Of a DNA stretch of 12,442 nt, positions 6,544-12,442 are shown in pieces. The notes beneath the pieces are model-generated. The model was given only the letters and a program-made list of their open reading frames with translations. It ran no database searches and had not been told where the DNA came from. Origin of the DNA: Gammaproteobacteria bacterium (lineage in GTDB: Bacteria; Pseudomonadota; Gammaproteobacteria; Acidiferrobacterales; SZUA-150); the NCBI GenBank assembly GCA_029880755.1, contig JAOUNW010000057.1:1-12442 (forward strand), in the 5' to 3' direction. Made by a program: the position numbers and the translations under genes. How positions within the stretch are numbered: position 1 is the stretch's first letter; every line of letters begins with the position of its first letter.

Positions 6544-6957
6544 ATGGCAGTAATATTTTCCAAAGAGTGGTTGCAGGAGTTTGCCTTGTTATGGAACGCC
6601 GACAAGGAAATGGTGCAGGGATTGAAGAAAGCCGATTTTCATTCGGCTATTGCCTATGGCTATAAGGGAGAAAGAGACCCAAGAGGCGTTATTTTTGTCG
6701 AAGATGGAAAAGTAATATTGGTGAGCGAATATCAGAATCAGGCCCTTAATTGGGATTTGCGTGCCGATATAATGGATTGGAAGACCTGGATTACCAAAGG
6801 ATTCGGGCTGGCAAATCTGGGGATTGCTGTGGCTCAGGGCAAGCTTGAATTCAAGCAAGGAGAATATCGAAAAATGATCAGCAATCCGTCATTGGCTAAA
6901 CCGTTTCTTCGGCATTTTGAGTTAATGACAAAAATGAAGACAGACTACAAGCTCTAG
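6544..6957 (+). CDS. SCP2-like (sterol carrier/lipid-binding) small protein
   Basis: This 137-residue soluble protein resembles the small bacterial proteins annotated as SCP-2 sterol-transfer family. Recognisable parts are WLQEFALLWNAD near the N-terminus, an AIAYGYKGERDPRGVIFVEDG hairpin region and a late GKLEFKQGEYRKMISNPSLAKPF segment, the typical strand-helix end of SCP2-like domains. The expected role is binding of a hydrophobic ligand such as a fatty acid or acyl-CoA; bacteria of this type usually lack sterols, so the ligand is unknown. AAGGGGTG six to eight bases before ATG 6544 is a good ribosome site, and a strong promoter lies upstream. Its TAG stop lies within a CTAG that also holds the stop of the convergent gene. 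The family call is by eye. Confidence 0.7.
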   Translation: MAVIFSKEWLQEFALLWNADKEMVQGLKKADFHSAIAYGYKGERDPRGVIFVEDGKVILVSEYQNQALNWDLRADIMDWKTWITKGFGLANLGIAVAQGKLEFKQGEYRKMISNPSLAKPFLRHFELMTKMKTDYKL

Positions 6958-7235
6958 GCAATAAATCCGGATTGTTTTGTCAATCGCTCATACAGATTAA
7001 GATTTGTTATAGTGCTGTCTCGGCGCGGTCGATCATCGGGCCCATCTAGCAGCAGGGTATCATTCCAAAAACCATCATCCAGGCGAAATTGAAGGTGTTG
7101 CCATAGCCGCTGGCAGATCTCGTAAGATAGCGCTAACATGGACCAGGCGATGACCATGCTCATGGCCATAAAGTTGAATTGCGCGACTCGGTCTCCGAGT
7201 ATCCAAAGTAATATTTCGTAGTCTTCCGGCGCCAT
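6954..7235 (-). CDS. Small hypothetical protein, 93 residues
   Basis: I do not recognise this family. AAGGAG lies six bases upstream of ATG 7235, which supports a genuine gene. The N-terminal half contains a hydrophobic segment (FNFMAMSMVIAWSMLALSY, about residues 21-39) that could be a membrane helix or a buried amphipathic helix. The C-terminal half is polar and charged (LDGPDDRPRRDS). There is no signal-peptide cleavage site. Its stop codon overlaps that of the convergent SCP2-like gene by four bases, so the two transcripts are complementary at their 3' ends, and no terminator is seen between them. Confidence 0.68.
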   Translation of the reverse strand: MAPEDYEILLWILGDRVAQFNFMAMSMVIAWSMLALSYEICQRLWQHLQFRLDDGFWNDTLLLDGPDDRPRRDSTITNLNLYERLTKQSGFIA

Positions 7236-7438
7236 AGATAGCTCCTTATTTTTTAAGTCAGCGACACAAGATTTTTATTATTTTATTTTTGCCGATTTCG
7301 TGATCGTTTTAGTCGGAAATGTCTTCGGTGTGAAACGAATTATACCGAAATAAAAGCCCTGGCTCGAGTCATTATCGCGGCGGTCGCGCAAAAGATTGCA
7401 GATAAAGTTGACTAATATCAGAGGGGGAGCCAGTTTTT

Positions 7439-7885
7439 CTATTTCCTCCAGGCGAGCTCTTTTTCTCTGCCGATATTTGGTTGAGTCGATCTCATGGCCG
7501 CAGGTGGCTGCCAGGAGAAAAGAATATCCACCAATACATCATTTACTTCCTTGCTGATATTCCGGAATTGCAGTGCTGCGCCTTGATTCGTGGTATTAAG
7601 CACCGTGCCTTCCAGTGCCAGCGGAACCGCTCTGTCGCGTCTAATAAGCAGCAGTCTGACTTTCGCATTTATCGGTGGCGGCGGCGTGGGTGTGCACACA
7701 AAGGCGCCACCAAGCCCGATATCCCGAGTGTGGCAGTCAGCAATGGAAAGATCTTTGTATATTAGTGTGGTATTGACGTCTACCGTTCGCCGCGGATCTC
7801 GGCGTCGTTCGCCTTTTCGAATTGTTTTTGTCATAGCCGTTGCCTGGTTAGAATCACCTTGGATAATTGTTGCAATTCCATCCAT
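7439..7885 (-). CDS. PilZ-domain protein (probable c-di-GMP receptor)
   Basis: This 148-residue protein is mostly one PilZ domain. The RxxxR motif is at R28-R32 (RRDPR) and the second motif, DIGLGG, at residues 55-60, followed by the strand GAALQF (102-107). These are the two loops that wrap around cyclic di-GMP; the usual serine of (D/N)xSxxG is a glycine here, a variant found in many PilZ proteins. A single-domain PilZ protein probably acts as an adaptor linking c-di-GMP to motility, adhesion or polymer export, but no target gene lies nearby. The start is uncertain: ATG 7885 has no clear ribosome site and is preceded by the palindrome TCGATATCGA (7888-7897). M18, just before the PilZ motif, is an alternative with a weak AGG. 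Confidence 0.85.
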   Translation of the reverse strand: MDGIATIIQGDSNQATAMTKTIRKGERRRDPRRTVDVNTTLIYKDLSIADCHTRDIGLGGAFVCTPTPPPPINAKVRLLLIRRDRAVPLALEGTVLNTTNQGAALQFRNISKEVNDVLVDILFSWQPPAAMRSTQPNIGREKELAWRK

Positions 7886-8039
7886 GGTCGATATCGATAC
7901 CAGTCAATCCTGGCATGCGCTGACGAGGAACCCCCATCCCTCAGGCAATAACTATACTCAGTACTGACTTACAGAAACCTTACAAAAAACCCTATAAGCA
8001 TGTATAAAAAATGGAAATAGCATTGCTATAGCCGGTAAA

Positions 8040-8055
8040 GTAACAGTGTTACAAT
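8040..8055 (+). promoter_or_regulatory. Extended -10 promoter with overlapping palindrome, DUF2333 gene
   Basis: TG-T-TACAAT at 8047-8055 fits an extended -10 element; no good -35 box is present at the right distance. The perfect palindrome GTAACAGTGTTAC (8040-8052, 6-base arms around one base) overlaps it, so a bound regulator would block or replace polymerase contacts. The start would be near 8062, leaving an AT-rich leader of about 80 bases. The rest of the 7886-8140 gap holds TCAGTACTGA at 7958-7967, beside a TATAGT that could be a -10 box for the minus-strand PilZ gene. Confidence 0.4.
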
Positions 8056-8140
8056 GATAATTAGCGCATAATTACATTAATTTACAAATAGTTATAAAAA
8101 TATGGGTTAAATAGCCATTTAGGCGATCAGTAGATATTTT

Positions 8141-9199
8141 ATGCCAATAAAAATATTTGATCATGTTAAGAGAATTACCGACCGGGTAGCTACGCTGGTT
8201 CATCCCGGCTCATGGCGCAGTAGAGGGGTTGCCGGCGCTTCTGGCGCCATAATGCTGATTGCTGCCCTGGTTTTTTTTCTATTGGCATTTTTATGGGGAC
8301 AGGAACCGGACCGGTTTGAGGTGCACCAGATAGGACAAGTCGGGCCAGGGCCAAATGAAATGGTGACTGGGTACATGACCTCAATGACACTGGCGCGTGT
8401 AGCACGGGTGTTACTGGAAAAGCCGGGTGGTTATTTAAGTAACGATGTTATGCTGCCTGGTGTAATGATGGATAATGTACCAAACTGGGAATACGGTGTA
8501 TTGGTCCAGGTGCGGGATCTGGCGCGGTCATTGCGCAACGACATGAGCCGTTCTCAATCGCAGTCGGTGGAAAACAAGCAGCTTTCTGAAGCGGAACCGT
8601 TGTTTAACTTTGATAACAGTTCCTGGCTTTTCCCTCCAAGTGAACAACAGTATAGAAAAGCTATCAGGGCAGTTACGCATTATGCCAACGGTTTATCATT
8701 GGAAGGCGCTGATAAAACCCAGTTCTTTGCTCGCGCCGATAATTTGCGTGACTGGTTGGCCATTGTTGAAAAGCGGCTAGGCAGTTTGTCGCAACGTCTG
8801 AGTGCCAGTGTTGGACAAACACGGATCAACACGGATCTTGCCGGCGATGCCGGTGCTGTCCAGTCGGGCTCAGCTGCAACTGTAATAGAGGTAAAAACAC
8901 CCTGGCTTGAAATTGATGACGTCTTTTACGAAGCGCGAGGTGCCACTTGGGCATTGATACATTTTATGCAAGCCATTGAAGTGGATTTTGCTGATGTCCT
9001 GAAAAAGAAGAATGCCAGGATTAGTTTGCAGCAAATCGTGCGTGAGCTGGAGGGTGCCCAGGAACCAATATGGAGTCCGGTTGTATTAAATGGCCGTGGA
9101 TTTGGTTTTGTCACCAACTATTCATTAATTATGGCGTCGTATATTTCCCGTGCCAATGCTGCCGTGATTGACCTGCGCAACTTATTGGCGCAGGGATGA
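8141..9199 (+). CDS. DUF2333 family membrane-anchored protein
   Basis: This 352-residue protein has a short cytoplasmic N-terminus rich in K and R, one membrane helix (about residues 33-52, AGASGAIMLIAALVFFLLAF) and a large domain that should face the periplasm. The signature block PGGYLSNDVMLPGVMMDN and then PNWEYGVLVQVRDLARSLR (residues about 95-132), followed by SRSQSQS, is typical of DUF2333, a family of unknown function in Pseudomonas relatives. The C-terminal half contains long helices, an acidic WLEIDDVFYEARG segment and a final RANAAVIDLRNLL. No catalytic motif is evident. The ribosome site before ATG 8141 is weak, but an in-frame start further in would lose the membrane anchor. The gene has its own terminator and appears monocistronic. 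Confidence 0.93.
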   Translation: MPIKIFDHVKRITDRVATLVHPGSWRSRGVAGASGAIMLIAALVFFLLAFLWGQEPDRFEVHQIGQVGPGPNEMVTGYMTSMTLARVARVLLEKPGGYLSNDVMLPGVMMDNVPNWEYGVLVQVRDLARSLRNDMSRSQSQSVENKQLSEAEPLFNFDNSSWLFPPSEQQYRKAIRAVTHYANGLSLEGADKTQFFARADNLRDWLAIVEKRLGSLSQRLSASVGQTRINTDLAGDAGAVQSGSAATVIEVKTPWLEIDDVFYEARGATWALIHFMQAIEVDFADVLKKKNARISLQQIVRELEGAQEPIWSPVVLNGRGFGFVTNYSLIMASYISRANAAVIDLRNLLAQG

Positions 9200-9241
9200 C
9201 TTGTGAGAAAGACGGTGCAAAACCAGAGATAGGTGACAGTG

Positions 9242-9275
9242 AATCACGAGCAAGATTGGACGCTCGTGATTTTTT
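9242..9275 (+). terminator. Intrinsic terminator of the DUF2333 gene
   Basis: AATCACGAGC (9242-9251) and GCTCGTGATT (9262-9271) form a perfect 10-pair stem around a 10-base loop, and the run of T continues to 9275. It begins 42 bases after the stop codon at 9199. Confidence 0.93.
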
Positions 9276-9287
9276 GGGGACGCCAGC

Positions 9288-9431
9288 TCAGTGTATTGAT
9301 GTTTGCCGGGCGCTAGTCGGTGAGTGCGTGATAATTTCGCGATCCATTGAATGATTTGATCTGCGCGCCATTGATCCAAACATGACGGCGATAACCAGTC
9401 CAACGCACAACCAAGAAATAAGTATCCACAT
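9288..9431 (-). CDS. Probable small single-pass membrane protein, 47 residues
   Basis: This short frame starts at ATG 9431, with GTGGAG (9444-9439) exactly seven bases upstream. Residues 2-20 (WILISWLCVGLVIAVMFGS) form a strongly hydrophobic helix. It is followed by MARRS, so the positive-inside rule places the C-terminus in the cytoplasm. The remaining tail is polar and contains no recognised motif. A competing 84-codon frame begins at ATG 9436, but its start is only two bases from the same ribosome site and its protein runs antisense into the DUF2333 gene. CTCCA/TGGAG (9439-9443, 9454-9458) could form a stem hiding the ribosome site, if transcription begins far enough upstream. I recognise no family, and the call rests on ribosome-site spacing plus a clear membrane helix. 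Confidence 0.6.
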   Translation of the reverse strand: MWILISWLCVGLVIAVMFGSMARRSNHSMDREIITHSPTSARQTSIH

Positions 9432-9457
9432 ATCATATCTCCACTTGTAAAAATGGA

Positions 9458-9493
9458 GTTAGACGCAAGACGGCATAAGTGACAAGGTCTAAC
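9458..9493 (-). promoter_or_regulatory. Inverted repeat flanking a weak promoter of the small membrane ORF
   Basis: GTTAGAC (9458-9464) and GTCTAAC (9487-9493) are perfect 7-base arms 22 bases apart. On the minus strand, TTGTCA (9485-9480) and TCTAAC (9463-9458), with a 16-base spacer, form a weak promoter. One arm covers the -10 and the other lies just upstream of the -35. Confidence 0.3.
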
Positions 9494-9549
9494 CGAGTAT
9501 TAATGTTCTCTAATGCTGCTATTTCAGGGGTTAATCTACCTGATGTCGT

Positions 9550-9595
9550 AAAAAAAATCAGCCCTGCACTATGACAATTGAGGGGATCAGGCTGA
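9550..9595 (-). terminator. Intrinsic terminator of djlA
   Basis: On the minus strand, TCAGCCTG (9595-9588) pairs with CAGGGCTGA (9566-9558), with one bulged base and a 21-base loop, and is followed by eight T (9557-9550). It lies 26 bases beyond the djlA stop codon. The large loop and bulge make it weaker than the other terminators here. Confidence 0.72.
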
Positions 9596-9620
9596 CCAAT
9601 GGCTAATTCAGCACACCGAG

Positions 9621-10418
9621 TTATTTCATTTCCATTTCTTTCCTGATGATTTCATAGGCACTTCGGATCTCATGGGTTCTGTCGGTCGCCAGTTTGATCA
9701 TTTCTTCAGGCAAGCCCTTGGCAACTAATTTGTCGGGGTGATGCTGGTTCATGAGTCGCCGATAGGCTTTCTTGATTTCAGTAAAAGGCGCGTTTTCATC
9801 CACATCCAGTATTTTGTAGGCCTCCTTAAGAAGGTCTTTTTTTTGTTTCGCGGGTTCTTGATTCTTACCACTAAAGAATCGTTGATTCTTTACCAGTGCC
9901 TCCAGGTGGTGAAATTCCGAACCGGAAAAACCCAGTTGCTCACTAATACCCGACAGAATTTTTCGCTCTATGGTGTGAAAATGACCATCGGCATAGGCGG
10001 CATGCAGCTGAATTTCCAGAAACATTTGGATTAGGGTATGGCGCCGATGGCATTCCCGACGCAACTGATCCACCACATCATCAAGCGGAAAGTCGCTGCT
10101 TTTACCCTGATTAAATAACGCAATAGCAGCCTGTTTTTGGTCGGAACTTAATTGCATTTCGTCCATCACCGCTCGAGCCAGCCTTATTTCATCTTCAGAT
10201 ACTCGGCCGTCAGCTTTGGCGATATGCCCCATGATAGAAAAGGTGGCTGTGAAAAAGGCTGTCTGAATGCGTTCCTGCGTGTTGCCGAAATTGTCTGCAG
10301 CACTTCTTTCCAGGCCGGTGTCGAAACTGTGGCCGATTGAGGCCCCCAATAAAGCACCAAGGGGACCGCCGAGCATGAACCCAAAGGCCCCGCCCAGTAC
10401 TTTTCCCCACCAGCTCAT
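9621..10418 (-). CDS. djlA: DnaJ-like co-chaperone DjlA
   Basis: This 265-residue protein has the DjlA layout. Residues about 6-30 form a glycine-rich membrane helix (GKVLGGAFGFMLGGPLGALLGA). Residues about 50-180 form a TerB-type helical domain with the repeated acidic motif AKADGRVSEDE (67-77) and YADGHFHTIE (142-151). The J domain is at the C-terminus, about 197-262, with the essential HPD at 227-229. DjlA is an inner-membrane protein whose J domain faces the cytoplasm and stimulates DnaK ATPase; in E. coli its overproduction triggers the Rcs envelope-stress response. AGAGGA six bases before ATG 10418 is a good ribosome site. The 218-base gap to the divergent DUF4389 gene must hold its promoter, which I could not place. 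Confidence 0.95.
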   Translation of the reverse strand: MSWWGKVLGGAFGFMLGGPLGALLGASIGHSFDTGLERSAADNFGNTQERIQTAFFTATFSIMGHIAKADGRVSEDEIRLARAVMDEMQLSSDQKQAAIALFNQGKSSDFPLDDVVDQLRRECHRRHTLIQMFLEIQLHAAYADGHFHTIERKILSGISEQLGFSGSEFHHLEALVKNQRFFSGKNQEPAKQKKDLLKEAYKILDVDENAPFTEIKKAYRRLMNQHHPDKLVAKGLPEEMIKLATDRTHEIRSAYEIIRKEMEMK

Positions 10419-10525
10419 CTTTTATCCTCTTGGTTAATCATAAACACTCGGTGCTTCGCTTTTTATCGATCCAGGTGAAAATGCGATTACAGGTCTGCAT
10501 AAAAGACACGTGTAGTCGAATGCAG

Positions 10526-10554
10526 TTCCAATATTGTTCGGGTCAATTTATAGT
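10526..10554 (+). promoter_or_regulatory. Possible promoter of the DUF4389 gene
   Basis: TATAGT (10549-10554) matches the -10 consensus at five of six positions. TTCCAA (10526-10531), at an ideal 17-base distance, matches the -35 at only three. The leader would be about 75 bases and GC-rich near its middle. Confidence 0.4.
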
Positions 10555-10636
10555 ACCATTAAAAATTGGGCCGGCGCGCAGATTCGCGGCGACTGTTTTT
10601 TAAGAAGCGGACAAATAAGCATCGTTGGGGGGCAGT

Positions 10637-11032
10637 ATGTCAGATGAAATAAAGGCAAATATTTTTTCACACACTACCTGGATTCGGGTAGCGTATATGT
10701 TGGTATTCGTGGTGATCTACAGTATCACGGAGATATTAATCACTGCGGTGGTGCTGTTTCAAATATTGTCCCACCTGATTTTTGGTCAATCTAACGAAAA
10801 GCTGCTGGGTTTTGGCAGGAGTCTGGCGATCTTCGTATATCAGATTATACAATTCCTTACTTACAATACCGATGACAAGCCTTTTCCATTCGGCGATTGG
10901 CCGGATATCAGTGCCGGGCCGGTGCAGACTAAAGCCGGAAAGGCTTCCACGAGGAAAAAGAGCACGAAGAAATCACCCTCGGTTAATGAAGAACAGAGCA
11001 CCGAGGATGAGAGTGATTCGGCCGGGGCGTGA
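10637..11032 (+). CDS. DUF4389 family membrane protein
   Basis: ATG 10637 has GGGGGG four bases upstream and gives 131 residues; an in-frame TTG at 10625 has no such site. The protein has a cytoplasmic N-terminus, a long hydrophobic region (about residues 18-49, probably one or two membrane helices), and the conserved block GRSLAIFVYQIIQFLTYNTDDKPFPFGDWP cut here only for description (residues 60-89). The latter part of that block, from YQIIQFLTYN to PFPFGDWP, is the DUF4389 signature. A K/R-rich stretch (TRKKSTKKS) and an acidic tail (EDESDS) follow, probably disordered. The function of the family is unknown. The gene converges on the VOC gene with only five bases between stop codons and no terminator. 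Confidence 0.88.
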   Translation: MSDEIKANIFSHTTWIRVAYMLVFVVIYSITEILITAVVLFQILSHLIFGQSNEKLLGFGRSLAIFVYQIIQFLTYNTDDKPFPFGDWPDISAGPVQTKAGKASTRKKSTKKSPSVNEEQSTEDESDSAGA

Positions 11033-11037
11033 GGCGA

Positions 11038-11409
11038 CTATGCCTGGATAAATTCCAGTCCGTTACCATCCGGGTCGCGGCAGAATAGCGCGTTGCGTCC
11101 GGAACGGCTAACCGTGTAAGGAATGTTGTAACGCTCGAGACGCGCTTTCAGCGCCCCAATATCTGTTACCACAAGCGCCGTATGGCGGCCGCGACCTGTA
11201 TGATCCGGTTGATCCTGCGGACACTCCCCAGTAGTGGGCAGCTCCAGCAGGTGCAATTGTTGAGTTCCGAGCTGAATCCAGGCCCCGGGAAAACCCAGCT
11301 GAGGCCGGTCCTCCATCACAGTCATTCCAAGTAATGTCTGGTAAAAATCCAAGGATCGCCGGGTATTGGCGACCTCCAGGCTGGCGTGGTGAATACCGGT
11401 AAATTCCAT
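11038..11409 (-). CDS. VOC/glyoxalase-superfamily protein
   Basis: This 123-residue protein is a two-module VOC fold of normal length. The first module begins GIHHASLEV and has RRSLDFYQTLLGM and QLHLLELP; the second has RHTALVVTDIGALKARLE and ends LFCRDPDGNGLEF. Likely metal or substrate positions are H8, H53 or E56, H76 and E119, the pattern of metal-dependent VOC enzymes such as glyoxalase I, fosfomycin-modifying enzymes and ring-cleaving dioxygenases. Small size and spacing resemble generic 'VOC family protein' entries rather than true GloA, so the reaction is not assigned. There is no strong ribosome site before ATG 11409, but the N-terminus begins exactly where the fold should. Confidence 0.9.
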   Translation of the reverse strand: MEFTGIHHASLEVANTRRSLDFYQTLLGMTVMEDRPQLGFPGAWIQLGTQQLHLLELPTTGECPQDQPDHTGRGRHTALVVTDIGALKARLERYNIPYTVSRSGRNALFCRDPDGNGLEFIQA

Positions 11410-11428
11410 AATGTTAGTCCGTTATTTT

Positions 11429-11472
11429 GGGGTTACCGCGGTCCTGTCGGGCTCAGAGGAGCCAATAACCCC
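11429..11472. repeat. Nested inverted repeat between the VOC and Sel1 genes
   Basis: Outer arms GGGGTTA (11429-11435) and TAACCCC (11466-11472) enclose an inner perfect hairpin GGCTC-AGAG-GAGCC (11450-11463). It could be a structured leader for the VOC gene on the minus strand, a binding site, or a small repeat element. Only one copy is present in the window. The remainder of the 11410-11736 gap contains a TATACT (11554-11559) that could be a -10 box for the Sel1 gene, but without a good -35. Confidence 0.45.
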
Positions 11473-11658
11473 GGTATATTTTTCCAGCATTGATATTTGC
11501 CTGTTTTCGATAAATCACATGAATTGCGGTCTGTAAACTGCCAATTTTGAGCCTATACTAATCCATAAAGACGTATTCCAGAACCGTAGAGTTGGCGCGG
11601 GAGTATAAGGGGGTGCGTACTTTCAGGGTGGAACACTTTTTGCTTATTTTTGGGTAGC

Positions 11659-11686
11659 CATCCTGCCCCGATAGACGCGGGGGATG
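11659..11686 (+). other. Hairpin in the leader of the Sel1-repeat gene
   Basis: CCCCG-ATAGACG-CGGGG (11666-11682) is extended outward by CATC/GATG (11659-11662, 11683-11686) with a three-base bulge. It has no T run, so it is not a terminator. If transcription begins near 11566, the hairpin lies in the 5' leader, about 50 bases before the start codon. I could not match it to a known riboswitch. Confidence 0.4.
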
Positions 11687-11736
11687 CTGAAGCAAACCGT
11701 CATATTCAAATCATCCATTTGTGGGGTCAAGTTGTA

Positions 11737-12442
11737 ATGTCTAGATTAGCGATAGCCATAATTACTATGTTTGCCATATTTCCGGCCTATGCGGCAGAAA
11801 GTCAGGAAGTTGAGGCGGAGATTTTCAAAAACTATTTGGCGCAGGCCAAGGAAGGGGACGTCACTGCCCAGTTTGTGGTGGCCCGCCGGCTGGAAAAGGG
11901 TATCGGTACGCCAAAGAATATAGACGAGGCCTTTGTGTGGTATCGCAAGGCGGCGGAGAAGGGTCATCCCCTGGCGCAATTTATTGTTGATTCCCAAAAA
12001 CCGGCCGCCAAAGAAGAACCAGTGGTGGAACCGCCTAAGCCGGCAACCCCGGCGCCGAAACCAGTGGCCAAGGCACCGGAGCCGGTGGCGAAACCTGTTA
12101 AGGTCGTCAAGGCCGCGCCAGCGCCGGCACCCGCCAGAAGAAACTACGATACCGCAGAAGTGATTCTTGGAGGTAAATGGCTCCGGGGCAAAAACCCGGT
12201 GGGTTTTTTGCCTTCTTCCCGCGCCAGTTGTCTGAAAGCCAACGCCATGCAGGTGATCTGTTTCTCTGAGAAGTTCAGTCACAGCGTCGGCGCCAATGAA
12301 CTGGTGTACACCGTAAAATCCACGTTAAGCAATTTTGAGAACTCCGGAAGTTTTGATGTGCATTATCTGTATAACGTGCTGGAAGTGGATAAAAACAAGT
12401 CCAACGCCAAGGCCTACGCACCGAATATCGTGGCCAAGTCCG
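11737..12442 (+). CDS. Exported Sel1-repeat protein, 3' end cut off
   Basis: From ATG 11737 the frame is open to the right edge, 235 codons, so the protein is incomplete. Residues 1-20 are a signal peptide (LAIAIITMFAIFPAYAA) with cleavage likely after A19 or A20. Residues about 38-83 form one Sel1-type repeat (GDVTAQFVVARRLEKGIG, then EAFVWYRKAAEKGHPLAQ), a helical protein-protein interaction unit. Residues about 89-134 are a flexible linker of P, A, K and V with repeated PxPxPKP-like units. A separate C-terminal domain follows, with cysteines C165 and C175 that could form a disulfide. The mature protein should sit in the periplasm; its role is unknown. The nearest ribosome-like sequence is GTGGGG ten bases upstream. 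The large antisense frame across this gene is R/H-rich and is a shadow. Confidence 0.82.
   Translation, partial: MSRLAIAIITMFAIFPAYAAESQEVEAEIFKNYLAQAKEGDVTAQFVVARRLEKGIGTPKNIDEAFVWYRKAAEKGHPLAQFIVDSQKPAAKEEPVVEPPKPATPAPKPVAKAPEPVAKPVKVVKAAPAPAPARRNYDTAEVILGGKWLRGKNPVGFLPSSRASCLKANAMQVICFSEKFSHSVGANELVYTVKSTLSNFENSGSFDVHYLYNVLEVDKNKSNAKAYAPNIVAKS

Noticed and set aside
7257..7418. Plus-strand open frame ending KALARVIIAAVAQKIADKVD
   Set aside because: It looks protein-like at its end but contains no ATG, GTG or TTG start and no ribosome site; probably chance or at most a decayed remnant.
7359..7433. Inverted pair CTGGCTC/GAGCCAG followed by TTTTT
   Set aside because: The arms are 61 bases apart with no supporting inner stem, and it is on the wrong strand to terminate the PilZ gene; likely chance.
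9182..9436. 84-residue minus-strand frame overlapping the DUF2333 gene end
   Set aside because: Its start is only two bases from GTGGAG, it runs through the terminator stem and antisense into a real gene, and the other frame from 9431 encodes a clean membrane helix with correct spacing.
10481..10603. 40-codon plus-strand frame between djlA and the DUF4389 gene
   Set aside because: It covers the likely promoter of the DUF4389 gene, its AGGTG is only four bases from the ATG, and its product has no recognisable feature.
11600..11736. Possible cyclic-di-GMP (GEMM) riboswitch upstream of the Sel1 gene
   Set aside because: The leader has a GC hairpin but lacks the conserved GEMM core and the paired two-stem layout I would expect.
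11746..12282. 178-residue minus-strand frame across the Sel1 gene
   Set aside because: It is rich in R, H, G and F in a repetitive way, as expected from the antisense of a proline, alanine and lysine-rich linker; the sense protein has a signal peptide and a Sel1 repeat.
1..12442. Defence island, prophage, insertion sequence, toxin-antitoxin or CRISPR system
   Set aside because: No tandem spaced repeats, transposase, integrase, restriction enzyme or paired toxin-antitoxin genes were seen. The genes are mainly housekeeping or widespread families with similar base composition.

Overview
The window looks like ordinary chromosome from a free-living gammaproteobacterium, probably in or near the Pseudomonadales/Cellvibrionales/Oceanospirillales. 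The basis is the gene set: a CspA-type cold-shock protein, release factor RF3 (prfC), a Mip/FkpA-type lipoprotein isomerase, DjlA, and the DUF2333 and DUF4389 families. No transposase, integrase, phage gene, CRISPR array, tRNA or rRNA was seen. Genes sit on both strands in short, mostly single-gene units with many divergent and convergent junctions. The species cannot be named from this sequence alone.

Left part (1-1130, minus strand): a TetR-family repressor is followed by a peroxiredoxin-like thiol protein cut by the left edge. A good sigma-70 promoter and a perfect operator-like palindrome at the likely transcription start suggest an autoregulated redox or electrophile-response pair. A roughly 330-base non-coding stretch (about 1131-1464) follows, holding palindromes and the promoter and long leader of a cold-shock gene.

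Middle (1465-7885): csp with its own terminator; prfC, which ends at a bidirectional terminator shared with a convergent FKBP-type lipoprotein isomerase; then, on the plus strand, a thioredoxin-fold protein with a CxxC motif, an unrecognised 232-residue protein, a Zn-ribbon Nudix hydrolase, and an SCP2-like protein behind a near-consensus promoter. The SCP2-like gene collides with a small minus-strand gene, the two stop codons sharing one CTAG. A PilZ-domain protein (minus) follows.

Right part (7886-12442): a DUF2333 membrane protein; a probable 47-residue single-pass membrane protein on the minus strand; djlA with its terminator (minus); a DUF4389 membrane protein (plus) converging on a VOC/glyoxalase-family gene (minus); and the start of an exported Sel1-repeat protein cut by the right edge.

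The genes do not form one pathway. Common themes are protein quality control and translation (RF3, FKBP isomerase, DjlA, Csp), thiol or redox chemistry (two thioredoxin-fold proteins and a cysteine-bearing TetR) and envelope proteins of unknown role. I found no convincing new multi-gene system. The items most worth a second look are the TetR-peroxiredoxin pair, the 47-residue membrane ORF, the unknown protein next to the Nudix gene, and several inverted repeats lying on likely promoters.
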